A stretch of 64,000 bases of DNA from a virus, in IMG/VR virus record IMGVR_UViG_3300035126_000631, positions 1-64,000 of that record; one strand, given 5' to 3'. The translations under genes were made by a program, and so were the position numbers. Under the pieces are notes generated by a model, which was not told where the DNA came from, did no database searches, and worked only from the letters and a program-made list of their open reading frames with translations. Positions 50,955-58,362 of the stretch are shown in pieces (the stretch's first letter is position 1; every line of letters starts with the position of its first letter).

Positions 50955-51052
50955 GGCGGTGGCAGGACTCGACACCTGCTTTTGTCACATATTCTCGTGT
51001 TATTTTGTGACGCTCCGCTGTCCGGCCGCGTGTCCTTCCACGCCGCACCGCC
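50955..51052 (-). ncRNA. tRNA-like element (98 nt), degenerate or atypical
   Basis: On the minus strand the 5' end GGCGGTG pairs perfectly with CACCGCC at the 3' end (7 base pairs), and just before it is a T-arm-like hairpin GCAGG / CCTGC around TGTCGAGT, one base longer than the usual TTCGAGT loop. A 5-base-pair hairpin (GCGTG / CACGC) takes the D-arm place. No proper anticodon arm is seen; GTCACA / TGTGAC forms a large loop instead. It fills the gap between the primase and deaminase genes exactly. Confidence 0.4.
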
Positions 51053-51056
51053 ATGA

Positions 51057-53414
51057 TTAAAATGGATCATTCGACTCCGGCTCCGCCGTCTCCGGGGTCG
51101 GCTTGGTCAGCCGGTATTTGTGGAGCTTGGCCTTGCCGCAGCGTTTGGCGATCAACTCGACGTTCGGGTCACCTTGGGTCTGGAGTTCGGCGAGGCGGCG
51201 TCCGAGGACGCGAACCGGCCACTCACGGGTCAGGGAGACGTTGTCGAAGACATCGTTGAAGGATTGGTGCAGTTCGACCGCGGTTCCTTCCCACGGTTCG
51301 TCGGTGCCACGGCGCTCCCACCAAGCGTTGAGCGTGTCGCGCAATTCGGCGGTGCGGCTTGAGGCTTCGATCTTCTCGCGCACTTCTTGGGCGATGTAGC
51401 TACGGATGAAGTAGCGGTTGGCTGCGTCGATGTATTTCGGTGGGATATCCCACGCCTTGAGCCAAGCGAGGAGGGCGGGGAGTTCGGATTCCACGTCCTT
51501 GAGTTCATCGACCGTCGGGCCTTCCTCGAAGGTTCTCATAGCCAGCGCGATGATCTTGTCCTCATTCGAGATGTTGAGCGCCGGCACGGCCTTGATTGAC
51601 ACCGGATCGTCGTTGGCTGCGATGACCACACGGCCGCGCCACTCGACCATGATGGGGGTCAGGTATTTCTCGTGGTATTTATGGGTGCCGTGGGCGACGA
51701 GCTTCTTGATTGCGCTCGCGTAGCGGTTGAGTTGCGCCTCGGATTCCGCGGCACGAGAGTCATCGATGATGGCCAGTGGCGACTGGAAGAGGTCGGCGTT
51801 GAATCCGTTGCCTTCGCCCGAGACGATCGAGGAGAGATCCGCGTAGCCGCCCATTGCGGGCTTGAGGAACTTCTCGATGAAGAAGGTCTTATAGCAGTGG
51901 ACCGGACCGACCAGGATCATGGCTTGGCCCATGCAGAGTTTGCCACGTTCCGCGGATTCGTAGAACCGTTTGAACCACGCGAGGAAGATGTCGCGGTATT
52001 CATCGGAGGCGAAGACGTTGTCGAGGATGGCCGCGTAGCGTGGGAAGCCTTCGCCCCAAGCCCCGGCGGTCTCGGCCGCTTTGACGATATGGACGTTCTT
52101 GGCGGTGTTGAGGTATTTCTTGCCGCCTTCGAACCAAAGTTCGTTCTTGTTGTAGAGCGACGGTCCTGCACCGTCCACGCGACGGTGTTCGCGAATGAAG
52201 GCTTTGGCGCGGTCCATCGGTGACATGGCGGCACCCTTCGGGGCGCGGTCACTGAACCCGCGGCATTTGAGTTCGCTGGACAGCATCGCGACCATTTCGT
52301 ATCGCCAAATCCCGTCGTCGGCTTTCATAAAGAAGGTTTTGCCGTCGTAATATATGTCGTCAAACTGTCCGCTCTTGTTCGCATTGGTGGACGGTTTGGA
52401 CACCTCTGGTGAGGTGCTATCCCCGTTTTCGGCGGCTAAAGCGTCATTTGTGCGGTCCTCGGTAAGGGGGGCGGCAATTTGACCCCCTCCTTCTAAACCC
52501 GTGGATTTCGACGGGTTCACGCGCCCAGCCTCCGGGTTGAAGTAGATGAGGGTCTGTGCCTTTCCGGTGTCTTTCCTCATGCACCCTGGCACACGAGTCA
52601 GGCGCACGGCCGACATGGCAGCGGGATCGGCACCGAGCGGGACGAGGACATCGGCAATCTCGGAGGCTTTCTCCAGATACTCGGCACGGTTTTTAGTATT
52701 TACGCGGACGAGAGCGTGAGCCGACTTCGAGCCGGAGGTCGTGACCGAGACGATCGGGAGGTTGAGATTGGAGAGCACACGTAGCCATAGTTCGAGATCG
52801 ACCGAGTCGGATTCGATGAGGAGGTATTCGTAGGCCACGAGATTCTCTTCGGCCCGGCGGGACTTCTTGCCGAGGCGCTCGATCGCTTTGAATTGACCGT
52901 CGACCGGATTGACCATGATCCATGCGCCCTCTGTGTTGTTGGCGATGATTTGATCGACGGCCAGATCCGGCACCTTGTCGTGCCACACCAGCTTCCCCTG
53001 AGTCTGCTGATCGACGAAAACGATGTTATGCTTGCCGCCGTAGAGACGACGGAGGAACTCGGAGGTCGAGACATCGGCTGTCGGGATGGGTGAGGAGGCT
53101 TTGAAATCCTCGATCGAGAGCGGGCCTTCTTTGGTCAGTTCGGTCAGACGATCCTCATCCTTCTCGCGCTTCAGTGAAACCTTCGGGCGCGGCTCGATGA
53201 GACCCTCGGCCTCGGCGCGGACGTTGGCGAGCGTGTCGACGATCTCGCGTGGCTGTGGGTCACGCTGGAGGTGGTGCGTGATCCATTGCTCGATGAAGGC
53301 ATCGTCATAGGCGTTAGCAACCAGCGCGTGCGCTGCGCCGAACATCCATGTGTGGCATCCTTGGCCGGAGGTTGGGCAGGGGTTGAGTCCGAGTTCTTCA
53401 GGTGTAGGTGACAT
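51057..53414 (-). CDS. Primase-helicase (SF3 / D5-like)
   Basis: A 785-residue replication protein. The N-terminal half contains YEYLLIESDSVDLELWLRVL and TTSGSKSAHALVRV, matching the archaeo-eukaryotic-type primase region of phage primases. Around residue 500, ILVGPVHCYKTFFIEKFL is a Walker A motif with Tyr in place of the usual Gly; LAIIDDSRA is Walker B, and GRVVIAANDDP sensor 1. The C-terminus looks like a winged helix. It starts after a junction motif (GGTGGAGTTATTA on the plus strand). It would prime and unwind phage DNA for the PolA. Confidence 0.8.
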   Translation of the reverse strand: MSPTPEELGLNPCPTSGQGCHTWMFGAAHALVANAYDDAFIEQWITHHLQRDPQPREIVDTLANVRAEAEGLIEPRPKVSLKREKDEDRLTELTKEGPLSIEDFKASSPIPTADVSTSEFLRRLYGGKHNIVFVDQQTQGKLVWHDKVPDLAVDQIIANNTEGAWIMVNPVDGQFKAIERLGKKSRRAEENLVAYEYLLIESDSVDLELWLRVLSNLNLPIVSVTTSGSKSAHALVRVNTKNRAEYLEKASEIADVLVPLGADPAAMSAVRLTRVPGCMRKDTGKAQTLIYFNPEAGRVNPSKSTGLEGGGQIAAPLTEDRTNDALAAENGDSTSPEVSKPSTNANKSGQFDDIYYDGKTFFMKADDGIWRYEMVAMLSSELKCRGFSDRAPKGAAMSPMDRAKAFIREHRRVDGAGPSLYNKNELWFEGGKKYLNTAKNVHIVKAAETAGAWGEGFPRYAAILDNVFASDEYRDIFLAWFKRFYESAERGKLCMGQAMILVGPVHCYKTFFIEKFLKPAMGGYADLSSIVSGEGNGFNADLFQSPLAIIDDSRAAESEAQLNRYASAIKKLVAHGTHKYHEKYLTPIMVEWRGRVVIAANDDPVSIKAVPALNISNEDKIIALAMRTFEEGPTVDELKDVESELPALLAWLKAWDIPPKYIDAANRYFIRSYIAQEVREKIEASSRTAELRDTLNAWWERRGTDEPWEGTAVELHQSFNDVFDNVSLTREWPVRVLGRRLAELQTQGDPNVELIAKRCGKAKLHKYRLTKPTPETAEPESNDPF

Positions 53415-53431
53415 ATTGAGTGGTGGAGTTA

Positions 53432-54808
53432 TTATTTACGGTAATGTTTGGATACGATGGCTTCGGCTCCCAGCGGGAGGTCCGAGGCCCAAATTGGTGG
53501 GGTCGACATGATTTCTTCGATCACTTGGCGGTGATCTTCGGCGTCATATTCATCGACGAGGACGACGACTTCATCGTGGATACGCATGAGGATTTCATAA
53601 CCAGCGTCTTCCAGTGCCATGCAGCGGTCCATGAAGACATCACGGGCAAGCGCCTGCGTGGCATTTTCCGCCAGCAAGCCCCCATACAGCTTTACGTCCA
53701 TGAGCTTCCCGAGTCTCGGGAGCTTGGCGACGATGTTGCCGGTGATGCGCCGAACGTCGCGGTAAACGAGTTCTCGTCCGGAGGGTAGGGGAATTTCCAA
53801 AGTCTTGTCGTTTGGGTCGGTGGCGATGCGGAGCGCACGATCGAGCTTGGCCCACAGTGCGGTGATCTTCGGAGACGACTCGCGGTAGGACTGCACAATT
53901 TGTTGCGATTCCTCGAAAGATATGTCGAGTCCGGCCAGCATCTTGGCGACGAGTTGGAACTTCGCCGCACCGCAGCCATAACCAAGACCAAGCACACGGG
54001 CCTTGGCGAGAAAGCGCATCTTCGGATCCACTTCCTTGAGTGGGCGGGGGTCGTTGTATCCCATCGTCGCCCTGGCGTGCGCCTCGTAGATGTCGATACC
54101 GGAGGCGATCAGTTTGAGGAGATCCTTGTCGCCCGCGAGGTAGGGGAGGCAGCGTGCTTCGATCTGGGCAAGATCGCAGATGACGAGTGTATTCCCCGCG
54201 GGAGCCTCGATGAGGTTGCGGATATCCACGCCGGCCACTTCTCCTTTGGGGATATTCTGGGCGTTCCAGCCGCCCCCTCCGCTATCCCGTCCGGTTGTGG
54301 CACCGAAGTATTTAAGCTCGTAGCCCATCCGACCGTCGGGCCGCGTCCGGGCAATCATCGCCTGCACGGTCTTCAAATGTTTGTTGGCCTTACGGTAGTC
54401 GCGCACAGCGCGAACCCACGGAAACTTGTCGGCGAACTCCGCTTCCCATGCCGCACCCTCGGGATCTTTCTCCGCAAAGGACTTCGGTGAGCGGATACCT
54501 TCCTTCTCGCACTGGTCGCGGATCGCTTGCAGGGAGAGGGGAGGATATTCACCACCGATCCAAGGAAGAAGAGCCTCGGTCCGGCGCTTCTCCTCGATGA
54601 GCTTGGCTTCCGCGGCCTTGAGCTTCTCCATGTTGACTGGCACCCCGCGCATTCCCATCCGGCGCGTCATAGCCGAGATCCGCCACTCATGGTCGGGCAT
54701 CTTATGGCCATGCTCCTTCCAGAGCATGAAGGTGGCCTTCGCGTCATGGAGCGCGTAGCGGGCGACTTCTTTTTTGAAGTCGTTGGTCATGTAAGGGCTC
54801 TTAGGCAT
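53432..54808 (-). CDS. Family-A DNA polymerase, polymerase part with only exonuclease motif III
   Basis: A 458-residue polymerase: motif A ICDLAQIEARCLPYLAGD (about 210-220), motif B RFLAKARVLGLGYGCG (about 263-278), motif C RIHDEVVV (about 410). The N-terminus starts abruptly with VARYALHDAKATFML, which is exonuclease motif III (Tyr18, Asp22); motifs I and II are on the separate product at 55228-55725. The polymerase is therefore split within its 3'-5' exonuclease domain. The two parts would need to associate for proofreading. Confidence 0.85.
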   Translation of the reverse strand: MPKSPYMTNDFKKEVARYALHDAKATFMLWKEHGHKMPDHEWRISAMTRRMGMRGVPVNMEKLKAAEAKLIEEKRRTEALLPWIGGEYPPLSLQAIRDQCEKEGIRSPKSFAEKDPEGAAWEAEFADKFPWVRAVRDYRKANKHLKTVQAMIARTRPDGRMGYELKYFGATTGRDSGGGGWNAQNIPKGEVAGVDIRNLIEAPAGNTLVICDLAQIEARCLPYLAGDKDLLKLIASGIDIYEAHARATMGYNDPRPLKEVDPKMRFLAKARVLGLGYGCGAAKFQLVAKMLAGLDISFEESQQIVQSYRESSPKITALWAKLDRALRIATDPNDKTLEIPLPSGRELVYRDVRRITGNIVAKLPRLGKLMDVKLYGGLLAENATQALARDVFMDRCMALEDAGYEILMRIHDEVVVLVDEYDAEDHRQVIEEIMSTPPIWASDLPLGAEAIVSKHYRK

Positions 54809-55043
54809 CGGGTTTCTTCAATACAAAGGGTCTTGGTAGGAGGATCGGCCGCTGTCCCGCTTTCCGGCTGGTTGTCTTGCGGCGGTAGCCGATCAGGGCC
54901 AGGTCGTCTCCCGACTTCGCGATGATTGGGATGAGCCGGCCCTGCTTCACGAGGCGCTCGATCTTCGGCATACCTTGGCGTTGTTTTGCTTGGTTGGTGG
55001 CTGTTCGTTGCACGACAGACCCGTCTTTCAGTCCGTAGCTCAT
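54801..55043 (-). CDS. Small basic protein inserted between the polymerase halves (80 aa)
   Basis: MSYGLKDGSVVQRTATNQAK, then IERLVKQGRLIPIIAKSGDD and a basic C-terminus (RRKTTSRKAGQRPILLPRPF). Possibly a small nucleic-acid-binding domain; no endonuclease motif. It overlaps the polymerase start by 8 bases and the upstream gene by 4. Confidence 0.55.
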   Translation of the reverse strand: MSYGLKDGSVVQRTATNQAKQRQGMPKIERLVKQGRLIPIIAKSGDDLALIGYRRKTTSRKAGQRPILLPRPFVLKKPDA

Positions 55044-55243
55044 CGTCTTACGAAGGTCTGGTCACTCAGCCACATGGCGTTGAGATGCTCGTGAGACATG
55101 TCTGCTTTCCAGAAGAAAGCCGACTTGCGTTGGGTTTTCGGATCGGGTTCGAAGGTGACGTAGCCATCGTTGTCGTGACCGAAATCCTCCGGTGTCTGCC
55201 ATCCGCTGATCGCGGTGAATACGCGCATTAGTCCTTTGTCCAT
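55040..55243 (-). CDS. Small protein inserted between the polymerase halves (67 aa)
   Basis: MDKGLMRVFTAISGWQTPED, then YVTFEPDPKTQRKSAFFWKA and HEHLNAMWLSDQTFVRR. The start is preceded by GAAAGGGATGAT, which is also coding sequence for the end of the exonuclease gene (16-base overlap). No family recognised. Confidence 0.55.
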   Translation of the reverse strand: MDKGLMRVFTAISGWQTPEDFGHDNDGYVTFEPDPKTQRKSAFFWKADMSHEHLNAMWLSDQTFVRR

Positions 55244-55725
55244 ATCATCCCTTTCATATTGGTTCGGGTGTCTTTCTTGATTTTGATTTTGAGCAGTTCG
55301 GCCGAGGCTTGGGCCAGACTCCTGGGGTAGCCTAGATAGGCCGCGAGGTCGGCTGTATCGAAGACGAAGCGAGGCTTCACTGGAGGCACCGTGCCGGACT
55401 CGACGAGCGCGTCGAAGAGCGTCAGGTCGAAGGCAGCGTTGTGCATGATCCAGTTGAGCCCGTCGCACTCGTCCCACGGCGCGTCGAAGGGTGATCCGAC
55501 ATAGGCATCCCCGTCGTCGAAATACATGCTTACCATGTAAATGTCGGTAGCGCGGGCGTAGTGCCATGCCCCCATCGTGGTGACTGAGGTGTCGGTGTCG
55601 TAGTAGCTCTCGAAGTCGATTGCTACGGAAGAGCACTGGGAGACTGCGTTTTTCGCGCAAACCCCGCCCCCCAGCGGAGTTGTTTGTGTTTTAATTGTGC
55701 AGTCCCCCAGTAAAGTCGTTGTCAT
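55228..55725 (-). CDS. 3'-5' exonuclease fragment of the family-A polymerase (motifs I and II)
   Basis: A 165-residue protein. Exonuclease motif I is VAIDFESYYD (Asp37, Glu39), motif II MHNAAFDLTLFDAL (His95, Asp100); motif III is missing and is found at the start of the polymerase gene. The C-terminus KKDTRTNMKGMIWTKD is the linker that in intact polymerases is followed directly by motif III. The start at 55725 overlaps the upstream stop as ATGA. It is not a free-standing nuclease but the front half of a split enzyme. Confidence 0.8.
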   Translation of the reverse strand: MTTTLLGDCTIKTQTTPLGGGVCAKNAVSQCSSVAIDFESYYDTDTSVTTMGAWHYARATDIYMVSMYFDDGDAYVGSPFDAPWDECDGLNWIMHNAAFDLTLFDALVESGTVPPVKPRFVFDTADLAAYLGYPRSLAQASAELLKIKIKKDTRTNMKGMIWTKD

Positions 55726-55937
55726 AGTTCGTAGCATGGTCGCGTGGGGTCGAACGCTGCCGGCGGTGGAAGCTGTGAGCGTAGCCACTCGATCTCGGTG
55801 AGAAGGTCTCCAGCAAAGAGGCAAAGGTCATCGACCAGTTCCTCTTGGGCGGCGATTTCGTCAATCAACTGCCCAAGCGTTGTGAAAGAATCACGCGGCC
55901 CGAAGTTGATGCGCCCGATGGTGTATTCTGCGTTCAT
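55722..55937 (-). CDS. Small protein of unknown function (71 aa)
   Basis: MNAEYTIGRINFGPRDSFTT, followed by an acidic helix (LGQLIDEIAAQEELVDDLCL) and a second helix. Probably a small helical hairpin. The ATGA overlap couples it to the exonuclease gene. Confidence 0.5.
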   Translation of the reverse strand: MNAEYTIGRINFGPRDSFTTLGQLIDEIAAQEELVDDLCLFAGDLLTEIEWLRSQLPPPAAFDPTRPCYEL

Positions 55938-56109
55938 AGTATTTTTGCCGTTGCTGCTTTGTGAATTTTCGCTTTTTGGATTTCGGAGTTGTCCGGTGCC
56001 AGTTTCCGCAATACAGGCAGAGATAGATGTCTTGCCCGGGAAACCGTGCCTGCTCCTCGGTCAGGTAGGCGCGTTTTGTCATGCAGCCGGATATAAAATC
56101 GGTCTTCAC
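55891..56109 (-). CDS. Zinc-knuckle protein, LCLYCGNWHRT type (72 aa)
   Basis: Contains CMTKRAYLTEEQARF and DIYLCLYCGNWHRTTP, a Cys-Cys-His arrangement familiar from small phage and bacterial proteins, then a strongly basic tail (KQQRQKYYERRIHHRAHQ). GTG start at 56109, with GGAGGA 9 bases upstream. It overlaps the downstream gene by 47 bases. Confidence 0.6.
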   Translation of the reverse strand: MKTDFISGCMTKRAYLTEEQARFPGQDIYLCLYCGNWHRTTPKSKKRKFTKQQRQKYYERRIHHRAHQLRAA

Positions 56110-56112
56110 AAC

Positions 56113-56301
56113 TCATTCCTCCTCCTCCTCTTCCGCCTTGCGATCCGCTTCACGTTCTTCTTCGCAGTCACACTCTCCGTAGAAGCCTTCGCAATACTCG
56201 CAGTATTGTTCCATTGGGTCGTTGCGTCTGGCCCAGTAGTGAGCTTCTTCAGCGTCCATGCCTTGCGCTTCGTCGCGGTCCTGATCTGGGTCACTCGGCA
56301 T
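56113..56301 (-). CDS. Acidic cysteine-rich protein (62 aa)
   Basis: MPSDPDQDRDEAQGMDAEEA then CEYCEGFYGECDCEEE and a run of Glu residues at the C-terminus. Possibly a metal-binding acidic peptide or DNA mimic; unproven. The start overlaps the end of the membrane peptide gene upstream by 11 bases. Confidence 0.5.
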   Translation of the reverse strand: MPSDPDQDRDEAQGMDAEEAHYWARRNDPMEQYCEYCEGFYGECDCEEEREADRKAEEEEEE

Positions 56302-56416
56302 TTTGATCCTCCCGTAGCTTATAGCCCATCGCCCATGCGAAGATGGCTCCGTAGGTTGCGAGTCCGCCGAGCATAATGCCGACGGCGAGACCGATGAGAA
56401 ACCAGCCGGCGCTCAT
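56291..56416 (-). CDS. Tiny membrane protein (41 aa)
   Basis: One long hydrophobic segment (WFLIGLAVGIMLGGLATYGA, continuing IFAWAMGYK) and a charged C-terminus. Overlaps its neighbours on both sides, which supports coupled translation. Function unknown. Confidence 0.5.
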   Translation of the reverse strand: MSAGWFLIGLAVGIMLGGLATYGAIFAWAMGYKLREDQNAE

Positions 56417-56685
56417 GCTGTCCTCCAGAAACGAAGGCGATCAACGCCCTCTCCGTCAGTGACGAGTCTAGTCGCGAACTTCTTACCGGAGCGACGGCCA
56501 GTGCTTGAGGCAATGGACCGCAGCCCATTGAAGCCTTCACAAGTCGAAGCCGGATAGACGAACGAGTCGCCGACGTTGAGCTTGGATAAAAGCCACGACA
56601 GCGGGTGTTGATACCGCGACTGTTCACCGGGCTTCTTGTCCGCGAGTGGAACGTCCTCATCGATGACGATTTGGTAAGTCCTCAC
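56413..56685 (-). CDS. Conserved phage protein, VGDSFVYPA type (90 aa)
   Basis: LLSKLNVGDSFVYPASTCEG, then LRSIASSTGRRSGKKFATRL and VDRLRFWRTA. I recognise the order GDSF..P, then a basic helix, then a KF-TR strand and a final VWR, from many phage and plasmid proteins thought to bind DNA. Function unproven. Confidence 0.65.
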   Translation of the reverse strand: MRTYQIVIDEDVPLADKKPGEQSRYQHPLSWLLSKLNVGDSFVYPASTCEGFNGLRSIASSTGRRSGKKFATRLVTDGEGVDRLRFWRTA

Positions 56686-56771
56686 TTTGCGTCCCCTCCT
56701 TTAGCAGCGAGCCATGCGCCGAACCCGAGAAGTCCTAGCCACGAGAAGAATAGTCCGATGGCCGCGGTCAT
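56682..56771 (-). CDS. Tiny membrane peptide (29 aa)
   Basis: MTAAIGLFFSWLGLLGFGAW followed by LAAKGGDAK. One membrane span. ATGA overlaps on both sides place it inside a coupled gene string. Confidence 0.45.
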   Translation of the reverse strand: MTAAIGLFFSWLGLLGFGAWLAAKGGDAK

Positions 56772-56962
56772 TTGATCCCCCCGACAAATTCACGCTGGCG
56801 CTCGGTCAGCAGATTTTCCTTCCACTCCTGTAACTCCCATTGCGCGAGTTCTTCCGACATCTGGTGGCGCTTATGAACCTCCAGATAGGCGGAGCCAAAC
56901 CCGACAACCACGGCGGTGGTGACAGCCATCGCCATGACGGAACAGAATCGACGTGCGGTCAT
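56768..56962 (-). CDS. Small single-span membrane protein (64 aa)
   Basis: Starts MTARRFCSVMAMAVTTAVVV with GGAGTGGAA before it; one N-terminal membrane anchor and a charged helical C-terminus (SEELAQWELQEWKENLLTER). The stop overlaps the next start. Function unknown. Confidence 0.55.
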   Translation of the reverse strand: MTARRFCSVMAMAVTTAVVVGFGSAYLEVHKRHQMSEELAQWELQEWKENLLTERQREFVGGIK

Positions 56963-57315
56963 TTCCACTCCTTCCGGTGGCAGAGGAGGCCGATGATCCC
57001 GTAATTCGCGATATCCAACCAAGTGTCGGAAACCTTCTCGTGCTCTGGCGACTTGTCCTTCCAGACGAGCGTCTTGAGGCGCTCGACCTTATCATTCATC
57101 CGGACGATGATTCCCTTCTCGCCGAAGGCGGAGATGTTCGCGCTGCCGTAGTCGCGCTGTTTGGAGTCGAGGAGAACAGCAGATTCGCAAAAGGCACGGA
57201 ACGCTTTACGTCCCATGTCGGTTTTGATGCCGAGAGCTTCGGCGGTTTTGTCCATCAATCCTTCGGCATCGAGTTCGAAGGCTTTCGGGTCGTAGGTAAT
57301 AGTTTCAGTAGTCAT
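56959..57315 (-). CDS. Nucleotide modification associated domain 1 protein (DUF1599-like)
   Basis: A 118-residue protein with SKQRDYGSANISAFGEKG, IIVRMNDKVERLKTLVW and EKVSDTWLDIANYGIIGLL, the conserved blocks of the DUF1599 family, a MazG-related helical family linked with phages carrying modified nucleotides. It may hydrolyse or sense a nucleotide. The start at 57315 follows the terminator-like region. Confidence 0.75.
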   Translation of the reverse strand: MTTETITYDPKAFELDAEGLMDKTAEALGIKTDMGRKAFRAFCESAVLLDSKQRDYGSANISAFGEKGIIVRMNDKVERLKTLVWKDKSPEHEKVSDTWLDIANYGIIGLLCHRKEWK

Positions 57316-57334
57316 AAAAATTATTTTGAAGAAG

Positions 57335-57397
57335 TCCCCGGAGAGGGAGAACACAGGGACGCCAACCAAAGCGCCCCAACAAGACCCTCTCCGGGGA
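57335..57397 (-). terminator. Long perfect inverted repeat between the 57405 and 56959 genes
   Basis: TCCCCGGAGAGGG (57335-57347) pairs perfectly with CCCTCTCCGGGGA (57385-57397) across a 37-base loop. On the minus strand it is followed by CTTCTTCAAAATAATTTTT, a loose T-run, so it probably ends or attenuates the replication transcript. The large loop could also hold a regulatory structure. Confidence 0.6.
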
Positions 57398-57404
57398 AAT
57401 TCAT

Positions 57405-57602
57405 TTAGCGTTTGCTTCGTTGCCAGACTTCGACGGAGTAGCAATCTCCGCTGAAGGCCACGTCTTTGTTGTTACGCCTCGCGTCAGACACGACACGCAA
57501 CAGCCAATCCTCTTGCTTGGGTGAGTAGTGACCCGCCAAGCTGACATACCCGTCGTCTTTCAACTGCTTCGGGGTATGGAAGCGGAGATTCTGGTAGCCC
57601 AT
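57405..57602 (-). CDS. Small protein of unknown function (65 aa)
   Basis: MGYQNLRFHTPKQLKDDGYV, then GHYSPKQEDWLLRVVSDARR, ending VEVWQRSKR. A compact alpha/beta product. Its ATG shares one base with the stop of the ssDNA-binding-like gene. Confidence 0.55.
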   Translation of the reverse strand: MGYQNLRFHTPKQLKDDGYVSLAGHYSPKQEDWLLRVVSDARRNNKDVAFSGDCYSVEVWQRSKR

Positions 57603-58345
57603 TAGATGAGGCTTTTGATTTCCGCCTGAACTGCCTCCGGCACTTCGCCGGCCGTCTTGAGGGACGGCACCCACCAGGAGCCCTTGTCTCCGGTCTTGGT
57701 CTTCGCCCCGAGCAGATAGAACCCGCCCATGAGGCCGGTCTTGTTCAAATGCCCGACGCGGTAATCCGAGTAGAGGATCTGAGCCGTCTCCGCGTAAGCG
57801 GTGGAGGACGCCGTGTAGAGGACGCGAGCGTATTCCTTGTCTCCGAGCAAGTAGAAGAACTCGGAGGACGCTTCCTCACTGAGCTTCTCGGGTTTCTCGA
57901 TCAGGAACTCGATGTGCCCGACTTTGGCAAAGATGCCTTCACCGCGGCCGTAGGCGACACGACCGCCGTTCATACGAACTTGCTCGGCCGTCGCGAAGAC
58001 GCGAGGACGGACGTTCGGGTCGTAGGGGAGGGACTCTTGGTATTCCACCTTAAGTCGGACCGCGATGACCTTGAGCGAGCCAGCTTCACCTTTCACGACA
58101 TCGGTAAGCTGGTGCTCTTTCTTGAGAACCCACGCTCCGGGCGTGAAGAGGTTGGAGAGATCGCCAACTTTGTTGACGAGATTCAGGCGCGGCAACTTGA
58201 TGTCGTCACTGCCGAACTCGCCAAAGATTCCTTTTTCCGGCGCTTCGCCGATGATGGCGACCTGTGTTTCGGGACGAACCGCGATGGCGCTGCTCTCCTC
58301 GATGACTGTAGCCTCAACGGCCTCTTCGAATGATACTTTTCCCAT
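57602..58345 (-). CDS. ssDNA-binding / recombination-associated protein candidate
   Basis: A 247-residue protein. GSDDIKLPRLNLVNKVGDLS followed by FTPGAWVLKKEHQL is the recognisable start of a phage family found beside recombination and polymerase genes. An acidic patch, beta-rich middle and helical C-terminus (AGEVPEAVQAEIKSLI) fit an OB-type ssDNA-binding protein. Position just before the helicase-nuclease agrees. A junction motif precedes the helicase gene stop and this start. Confidence 0.6.
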   Translation of the reverse strand: MGKVSFEEAVEATVIEESSAIAVRPETQVAIIGEAPEKGIFGEFGSDDIKLPRLNLVNKVGDLSNLFTPGAWVLKKEHQLTDVVKGEAGSLKVIAVRLKVEYQESLPYDPNVRPRVFATAEQVRMNGGRVAYGRGEGIFAKVGHIEFLIEKPEKLSEEASSEFFYLLGDKEYARVLYTASSTAYAETAQILYSDYRVGHLNKTGLMGGFYLLGAKTKTGDKGSWWVPSLKTAGEVPEAVQAEIKSLI

Positions 58346-58362
58346 ATATAGTGATGGAGTTA

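Noticed and set aside
54809-55227. Group I intron or intein splitting the DNA polymerase
   Set aside because: The insert carries ordinary overlapping genes with their own starts; no intein splice residues or endonuclease motif were seen.
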